DNA from: Lachnospiraceae bacterium UBA3638
Lineage (GTDB): Bacteria; Bacillota; Clostridia; Lachnospirales; Lachnospiraceae
Direction of reading: 5' to 3'
DNA length: 64,000 nucleotides
Assembly (NCBI GenBank): GCA_002373595.1
Contig: DFKT01000026.1
Location: forward strand, 38,996 to 102,995
Made by a program: the position numbers and the translations under genes. The notes under the pieces were generated by a model that saw only the letters and a list, made by a program, of their open reading frames with translations, did no database searches and was not told the DNA's origin. Shown here piece by piece: positions 58,806 through 64,000 of the stretch (positions within the stretch are counted from its first letter, which is position 1; the number at the start of each line of letters is the position of its first letter).

Positions 58806-60338
58806 TCAGTTCCCGGTTTCTCTTACTCTGATGCTTGTCTTGCCGTAATATCTCGCCGCGAAAACATTCTGCTCGGCAGAAGGATCGGTCGAGAAATCCT
58901 GCCATCCCATGAACCACGGGAATACAGTGTACGGCTCCAGCACTATATCTTTTTCAGGTCCTTCAAACATCTCAAGTCTCTGTCTGTATTCGGTACGGAA
59001 GGATTCTGCCTGTCCGGTAGTCAGATAGTGATTCGCTCCCCACGAGCTGTATGAGCCTATCGGATCCGGCTGGATGTTGAAAAAAAACACCCACGCAGCC
59101 AGCCATAACGGAACGAGCCAGATGCTCACTCCTCCCTGCCACTTTATATGTTTCGTACACCATGCGCTCTTTCTGATGATACCTGTCGTATATATCATAT
59201 TGAGTACGATCAGGATGTGGAAAGTGATCTTGATCGCATTTATAACTCTGGACAGATCCACTCTGCCGGTCGAATAAAGCATGGGGGTAAATCCCGAGCA
59301 GTAAAGGGCGATCGAAAATGCGATCAGTCCCAGCCACTCTCCTGTCTTAAAGACATATTTTGTCTCACCGACCATCTTCCAGATCACCGGTATCATCAGC
59401 GAGAACAATAGGAGCGTTCTCCAGTCAGTAAAGCGTGCAAGGAATCTGCCACCCTCCGTAAATGATTTGAGTATCGCTTTGACAGGAGTATGATATTCAC
59501 TTTCAAAAAGACCGGCTCTCACAGCGTTGCCGGGGGCGGTCACATTAAATCCCGCTCCGATCAAAAAGACGATCAGTACGGGAATATGTATCTTTGATAT
59601 CTTTTTATTCCTGATGCAGATAAGTACATAGACTACTGTGATCGATATGAAAGCCTGCACCAGCGTCACATAGTTTCCGCCGCTTATGATAAATGCCGCA
59701 AGTATCGCGGGGTAATACACTTTGCGTGGAACAGCTTTTATGCGTCCCTTGGGATGATTCATCCTTATCATTGCAGCGATAAGCAGCATCAAAAGCGAAT
59801 GCATAAAGATGTAATGCATACCCGAATCGTACCAGTAGAATCCCTGCTGCGCCGAGTAAATAAAGAGGACGACTGCGGTCACAGACAGCGTAGCAAGCGA
59901 ATTGGCATAGCAGTCTCTCGCATCAAAGATATCCGTTGCTACAGTTCTTACAAGAGCAAACACGGCGATCACAAGTATGCTTATCAGGAATACACATCCC
60001 CATCCGTAAAATCTGCTATCGAACACAAACGGAGAAAATGCCATGAAAAACTTGGATGTAAAAGTGCCCTGGAACTTATGCCAGCTCATCCACGCATAAA
60101 ACGCAGATCCTCTTATCGCCCCCGGAAAGTCTGACGATGACTTCATGTAATCTCTGGCATTTGCAAAAGCATCATAGTCATCGCAATACGGAATAGCATA
60201 CGCGCATAGCCTGTACAGAGGAATGAGTGCCAACACAAGTCCCGTAAGCAGAATGCTCTCAACGATGACATCACTCGGACAAAAAGTAAATATCCTCTTT
60301 ATCGGGTTTTTCTTTTTTTCATCAGAGGACGTCGGCAT
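58806..60338 (-). CDS. Multi-pass membrane protein, possible GT-C glycosyltransferase
   Basis: A 510-residue integral membrane protein with about eleven helices. An acidic motif AIPYCDDYDAFANARD lies in the first extracellular loop, and WHKFQGTFTSKFFMAFSPFV follows. Acidic pairs in that loop are typical of GT-C glycosyltransferases that use lipid-linked sugars. It resembles DUF6056-type proteins. It lies between wzm and wzt and overlaps wzm by 17 bases. It probably decorates the polymer outside the membrane, for example with a glucosyl or galactosyl side group. I cannot name a substrate. Confidence 0.7.
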   Translation of the reverse strand: MPTSSDEKKKNPIKRIFTFCPSDVIVESILLTGLVLALIPLYRLCAYAIPYCDDYDAFANARDYMKSSSDFPGAIRGSAFYAWMSWHKFQGTFTSKFFMAFSPFVFDSRFYGWGCVFLISILVIAVFALVRTVATDIFDARDCYANSLATLSVTAVVLFIYSAQQGFYWYDSGMHYIFMHSLLMLLIAAMIRMNHPKGRIKAVPRKVYYPAILAAFIISGGNYVTLVQAFISITVVYVLICIRNKKISKIHIPVLIVFLIGAGFNVTAPGNAVRAGLFESEYHTPVKAILKSFTEGGRFLARFTDWRTLLLFSLMIPVIWKMVGETKYVFKTGEWLGLIAFSIALYCSGFTPMLYSTGRVDLSRVINAIKITFHILIVLNMIYTTGIIRKSAWCTKHIKWQGGVSIWLVPLWLAAWVFFFNIQPDPIGSYSSWGANHYLTTGQAESFRTEYRQRLEMFEGPEKDIVLEPYTVFPWFMGWQDFSTDPSAEQNVFAARYYGKTSIRVRETGN

Positions 60339-61092
60339 AATGATCCTCCAGACGTCTGAACACCATAAATCCGATCAGGAAAAGCACCGCAGTAAATATC
60401 CAGAAGTACAACGCGTCTCCTGCTCTGCCGAAAACATTTCCGTCACCGTATATACAGTTTCTGTAGCCGTTTACAACATATACCAGAGGATTCCACTTAA
60501 GGATCCTCTTTAATCCGTTATCCGAGAGAGAATTGATATCCCACATCACGGGAGTTGCCCACAATCCTATCTGAAGAGCGATCGAAACTATCTGCGCCAT
60601 ATCCTTTGTAAATGCACATATTGCACTGCAGAGATATGAAAGCGCCAGAGTTATGATCACAAGACAGATCATATAGTACGGAAGAGCCATCAGCCTTGGT
60701 GTAGGTGTGTGGCCATATACACATCCGAGGATAATGAGTATGACAGAGAAGAAAACATGAACGAAGAACGCCGAGATCACTTTTATAAGCGGAAGCGTTT
60801 CCACTTTAAACACTATCTTTTTAACGAGATAATTGTACTCATGAAGAGACATCGTTGCACCCGACAATGCTTCACTGAAATAGAACCACGGCACCAGTCC
60901 TCCCGTGAGGAAGAGGACAAAAGGTATCTCGGATCCGCTGCTCCTCTGGTTTGGAAATATCCTTCCGAAAACAACATAATACATCCCCACCGTGACAAGA
61001 GGATGTATCAGCGCCCAGACGGCTCCCAAAACGGAACCCGCATATTTCTTTTTAAAATCATTTACAGCAAGTCTGAAAACAAATGAATTCAT
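60322..61092 (-). CDS. wzm: Wzm-like polysaccharide export permease
   Basis: A 256-residue ABC-2 type permease with six helices. It has the family start LAVNDFKKKYAGSVLGAVWA and LVTVGMYYVVFGRIF, the gate-helix region VPWFYFSEALSGATMSLHEY, and LWATPVMWDINSL. It forms the channel through which the undecaprenyl-linked glycan crosses the membrane, driven by Wzt. The spacing to rfbC is one base. Confidence 0.93.
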   Translation of the reverse strand: MNSFVFRLAVNDFKKKYAGSVLGAVWALIHPLVTVGMYYVVFGRIFPNQRSSGSEIPFVLFLTGGLVPWFYFSEALSGATMSLHEYNYLVKKIVFKVETLPLIKVISAFFVHVFFSVILIILGCVYGHTPTPRLMALPYYMICLVIITLALSYLCSAICAFTKDMAQIVSIALQIGLWATPVMWDINSLSDNGLKRILKWNPLVYVVNGYRNCIYGDGNVFGRAGDALYFWIFTAVLFLIGFMVFRRLEDHYADVL

Positions 61093-61093
61093 A

Positions 61094-61639
61094 TTACATG
61101 TCCCGGAGCAAGCCCCATTTAGTATCCTTGTCCGATAATATCAGATCACATCCTTCGGGCACCGGCCACTCAACTCCTATATCCGGATCATTGTATGCAA
61201 TGCCGCCTTCGTCTTCGGGATGATAAAAATCCGTACACTTATACTGGAATTCCGCACTATCGCTGAGCACCAAAAATCCGTGTGCAAATCCTTCCGGTAT
61301 ATAGAACTGTTTGTGATTCTCAGCCGAAAGCACTATTCCGAACCACTTTCCGTAAGTGGCTGATCCTTTTCTGATATCAACCGCCACATCAAACACTTCT
61401 CCTTTGATCACTCTTACGAGCTTAGCCTGAGGATGCTGTTTCTGGAAATGAAGTCCTCTTAACACTCCCTTTCTCGAAGACGACTGATTGTCCTGTACAA
61501 ATACACGATCTATACCTGCCGCCTTAAAATCGTTCGCATTATAACTCTCCATAAAGTATCCGCGTGCATCACCGAATACCGTAGGAGTGATAACCTTAAG
61601 ACCTTCTATCTCACAGTTTTCTACTTCGATCTTTCCCAA
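61094..61639 (-). CDS. rfbC: dTDP-4-dehydrorhamnose 3,5-epimerase
   Basis: A 181-residue cupin-fold epimerase. VLRGLHFQKQHPQAKLVRV carries the catalytic histidine, DVAVDIRKGSATYGKW the conserved core, and YIPEGFAHGFLVLSD the second half of the site. It converts dTDP-4-keto-6-deoxyglucose to dTDP-4-keto-rhamnose. With RfbA and RfbB nearby it supplies dTDP-L-rhamnose. No rfbD reductase is in the window; it may lie beyond the right edge. Confidence 0.95.
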   Translation of the reverse strand: MGKIEVENCEIEGLKVITPTVFGDARGYFMESYNANDFKAAGIDRVFVQDNQSSSRKGVLRGLHFQKQHPQAKLVRVIKGEVFDVAVDIRKGSATYGKWFGIVLSAENHKQFYIPEGFAHGFLVLSDSAEFQYKCTDFYHPEDEGGIAYNDPDIGVEWPVPEGCDLILSDKDTKWGLLRDM

Positions 61640-61665
61640 AATAAGCCTCCTTTAATTGTATGTGA

Positions 61666-62928
61666 TCAGTAATAGTAAACATCCAAGTCTACATTTCCGT
61701 TTATACCGTCGATATGTCCCTTTGATGTGTACTGCCACATCGTATACGAGCCTGTATAGAGAGGTATCTCTCTGTATTCGGCAAGCCATATCTCGTAATC
61801 CTTAAGCTTGTCGGTGTGAATATTATTGTTCAGCCAGTATCTGCTCGCATATACGCCCGATCTGTATCCGCCGTTCTCCACAGTCCTGCAGAATGCATCA
61901 CAGACAAGTGTACGTGTGTCGGGATCGAGTCCGTCAGCTCTGCCGTTCCCTCCGGCTCCTTCTGTGTCTATGTAGATGGGAAGTTCGAGCTTATAATCTC
62001 CCACCAGCGTCATGACCGCAGAAGCCTCTTCGACTGCCTCCGCTTCATTTATGGCCTGAGTGAAGAAGTACACTCCCACTTCAAGTCCTGCCGCCTTAGC
62101 TCCCTTGATATTCTCTTTAAATCTGGGATCCTCAACTATCGATCCGTATACCGAACCTCTGTATCCCGCACGTATGATGACGAATTCGACACCGGACTGC
62201 GCGACCTTCTCCCAGTCTATCTCTTCCTGATACTTGGATACATCTATTCCGGCTTTGCGCTTGGTGCCGCCTACCTGAAGCTTTACGACTTCCGTTCCGT
62301 CCGCATCATCCAAAGCATCTTTTACACCTGTATCCTCAAGTGCGGCATCTATCTCATCTTCCGTCTTAATGAGGATGCTTATATCAGGTATCGCAACATA
62401 CTCGACTTTGTCCTTGACTCTTACTGTAGTTGAAGACTTCGGAGGTTTGTATCCCGATATCGGCATCAGTTCCATCTCGTACTCGCCCGCACTGAGCGAG
62501 CCGGCATACACTATGCCATCCTTGTCGAGATCTTTGTAATCTGTGGACTTGCCATTTGCATCGGTTATCCTTATGACAAAACTCTCACCCGATACCAATG
62601 CGCCGGTTATATCGAGTATCTGTATCCTCAGATCCTTCTCGACAGAAGTTGCGAGAAGGGTGAGCGATTTAGATGTATCCATTGCAGCTTCGAGAACCGG
62701 GTTTTTCTCAGGATCAAAAAATGTATTATCTCTGAGGAAACCCTTCAGGTCATTTCCGACCTGTCCGTCCGCGTTAGCATTTGAATTGACAACCGGCTCA
62801 TTCTGCACGGGTATCTGTTGTTTGTCCGATGCAGGAGACTTCGAGTTCACGCCTATCACGATAGCCGTGATAAGCGCTATCACGCCGAAGCATCCCAATG
62901 CTGCAAGGCGCATCAGTTTAGAGTCCAT
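61666..62928 (-). CDS. GH25 lysozyme-like protein, membrane anchored
   Basis: A 420-residue protein with an N-terminal membrane helix (residues 7-27). A linker follows, then a beta-sandwich of about 100 residues ([37 protein letters not shown]) that resembles a Cna-B or prealbumin-like fold. A GH25 domain runs from about 225. The GH25 part has [23 protein letters not shown], and the acidic motif [11 protein letters not shown] of the active site. GH25 enzymes cut peptidoglycan between MurNAc and GlcNAc. Its place among rhamnose genes suggests it opens the wall for polymer insertion. Confidence 0.9.
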   Translation of the reverse strand: MDSKLMRLAALGCFGVIALITAIVIGVNSKSPASDKQQIPVQNEPVVNSNANADGQVGNDLKGFLRDNTFFDPEKNPVLEAAMDTSKSLTLLATSVEKDLRIQILDITGALVSGESFVIRITDANGKSTDYKDLDKDGIVYAGSLSAGEYEMELMPISGYKPPKSSTTVRVKDKVEYVAIPDISILIKTEDEIDAALEDTGVKDALDDADGTEVVKLQVGGTKRKAGIDVSKYQEEIDWEKVAQSGVEFVIIRAGYRGSVYGSIVEDPRFKENIKGAKAAGLEVGVYFFTQAINEAEAVEEASAVMTLVGDYKLELPIYIDTEGAGGNGRADGLDPDTRTLVCDAFCRTVENGGYRSGVYASRYWLNNNIHTDKLKDYEIWLAEYREIPLYTGSYTMWQYTSKGHIDGINGNVDLDVYYY

Positions 62929-63796
62929 TAGCTACCTCTACAAGATACTTGCCGTAATTGGTCTTCATAAGAGGCTCAGCCAGTTTGAGAAGCTGCTCCT
63001 TGTCGATGAAGCCTCTCTTGTACGCGATCTCCTCTATACATGAAATATAGAGGCCCTGCCTCTTTTGGAATGCGCTTACGAAGTCTGCCGCATCCAGGAG
63101 GCTGTCGTGACTTCCCGTATCAAGCCATGCAAATCCTCTTCCGAGAGTCTCTACATGGAGAGTTCCTCTGTTTAAATATTCGTTATTGACCGTTGTGATC
63201 TCTATCTCTCCTCGTGCCGAGGGCTTGATGGTCGCAGCTATATCTACGACATCATTATCATAGAAATACAATCCGGGGACGGCGTAATTACTCTTGGGCT
63301 TCTCAGGCTTCTCTTCGATGGAAACCGCTTTACCGTTTTCATCAAACTCTACAACGCCATACTCTCTCGGATCTCTTACATAATATCCGAATATCGTGGC
63401 GCCGGGCTCACTCTCGGTCCTCTCCCTGGCAGTGCGAAGAACTTTGGAGAAACTCTGTCCGTAGAAAATATTGTCGCCGAGCACGAGAGCCACGGAATCC
63501 TTTCCGATAAATTCGCGTCCTACTATGAACGCATCGGCAAGTCCTCTGGGCTTATCCTGTATGGCATATGAAATGTTCATTCCAAGCTGGGATCCGTCTC
63601 CCATCAGCTCCTCAAATACCGGGAGGTCCCTCGGAGTGGAGATAATGAGTATATCCTTTATTCCCGCAAGCATGAGCGTGGAGATCGGATAATAGATCAT
63701 CGGTTTGTCATAAACCGGCATTATCTGTTTGGATATTGCTTTGGTGAGCGGATAAAGTCTGGTTCCGCTTCCGCCTGCGAGTACTATACCTTTCAT
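62918..63796 (-). CDS. rfbA: Glucose-1-phosphate thymidylyltransferase
   Basis: A 292-residue nucleotidyltransferase with the loop [19 protein letters not shown], the [10 protein letters not shown] substrate segment, LGDNIFYG (metal Asp) and [16 protein letters not shown]. It makes dTDP-glucose from glucose-1-phosphate, the first step to dTDP-rhamnose. It lies between rfbB and the GH25 gene, with which it overlaps by 11 bases. Confidence 0.96.
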   Translation of the reverse strand: MKGIVLAGGSGTRLYPLTKAISKQIMPVYDKPMIYYPISTLMLAGIKDILIISTPRDLPVFEELMGDGSQLGMNISYAIQDKPRGLADAFIVGREFIGKDSVALVLGDNIFYGQSFSKVLRTARERTESEPGATIFGYYVRDPREYGVVEFDENGKAVSIEEKPEKPKSNYAVPGLYFYDNDVVDIAATIKPSARGEIEITTVNNEYLNRGTLHVETLGRGFAWLDTGSHDSLLDAADFVSAFQKRQGLYISCIEEIAYKRGFIDKEQLLKLAEPLMKTNYGKYLVEVANGL

Positions 63797-63826
63797 TTGG
63801 TCCTCTCCTTTATCGCCTTGGCTGAT

Positions 63827-64000
63827 TTATCTGTTGCTGTACATGTCTTCGTAATATTTCTGATAATCTCCGCTGGTCACATTCTTCATCCAGTCTTCAT
63901 TCTCGAGATACCACTTGATCGTCTTCCTGATGCCGTCCTTGAACATCGTCTCAGGTTCCCATCCGAGGTGATCCCTGATCTTGTCGGGAGCGATGGCATA
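63827..64000 (-). CDS. rfbB: dTDP-glucose 4,6-dehydratase, C-terminal end
   Basis: Only the last 57 codons are in the window; the gene continues to the right. The end reads IRDHLGWEPETMFKDGIRKT and IKWYLENEDWMKNV, with YQKYYEDMYSNR at the terminus. This is the typical C-terminus of RfbB, an SDR enzyme that makes dTDP-4-keto-6-deoxyglucose. It is the earliest gene of the dTDP-rhamnose set in this window, 30 bases before rfbA. Confidence 0.92.
   Translation of the reverse strand, partial: YAIAPDKIRDHLGWEPETMFKDGIRKTIKWYLENEDWMKNVTSGDYQKYYEDMYSNR

Overview
The window reads as a chromosomal segment of an anaerobic, plant-polysaccharide-using Clostridia bacterium, most likely of the Lachnospiraceae (Butyrivibrio-like). 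This is inference from gene content: a Gram-positive Tad pilus locus, a xylan-degradation operon, several GGDEF proteins, LplABC-type transport and a dTDP-rhamnose wall-polysaccharide cluster. Nearly every gene lies on the minus strand. The exceptions are a 38-residue peptide at 6186 and a metal-efflux pair at 31146-33346. I saw no tRNA, rRNA, CRISPR array, insertion sequence or prophage. No stretch of more than about 300 bases lacks a gene. The largest gaps (5963-6185, 30943-31145, 45198-45404) hold promoters, operators or terminators.

Layout, left to right. 1-6000: the start of a family 2 glycosyltransferase; queT with its own promoter and a preQ1-I-like riboswitch; then a Tad/type IVb pilus operon (tadA, tadB, tadC, three small prepilin-like proteins, a CpaB-like SAF protein and an A24 peptidase). 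6186-11031: a small membrane peptide, then potABCD polyamine transport. 11067-13500: a sugar isomerase whose promoter carries both direct repeats and a palindrome, and a short-chain dehydrogenase. 13540-27816: a six-gene xylan operon in the order SGNH esterase, GH115 alpha-glucuronidase, GH2, GH3, xylulokinase, and a cytosolic sugar-binding GGDEF protein. No enzyme in it has a signal peptide, so it should process imported acetylated, glucuronylated xylo-oligosaccharides. 27865-30942: a membrane diguanylate cyclase and a GNAT-EPSP synthase fusion. 31006-33346: a Zn/Cd efflux operon behind an ArsR/SmtB-type operator.

33347-39295: arcC and clpX, preceded in transcription order by a three-gene set of glycosyltransferase family 8 and PlsC acyltransferase modules, one of them a GT8-PlsC fusion. 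39301-45290: an HtrA-like protease and a GntR-regulated LplBC-type ABC importer. 45347-64000: a large surface-polysaccharide operon. It carries dTDP-rhamnose genes (rfbB, rfbA, rfbC), a GH25 lysozyme-like protein, a Wzm/Wzt exporter, a multi-pass membrane protein, a WbdD-like methyltransferase-kinase, GT2 enzymes, phosphoglucomutase, an LCP ligase, glmS and a sensor diguanylate cyclase.

The strongest candidates for something undescribed are four. (1) The GH3 enzyme carries tandem FliM-like CheY-binding motifs and shares its operon with a sugar-binding GGDEF protein, which suggests xylan use is tied to motility signalling. (2) A WbdD-like chain terminator accompanies Wzm/Wzt in a Gram-positive setting. 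(3) The GT8/acyltransferase operon has an unusual 5' end. (4) A GNAT domain is fused to EPSP synthase.
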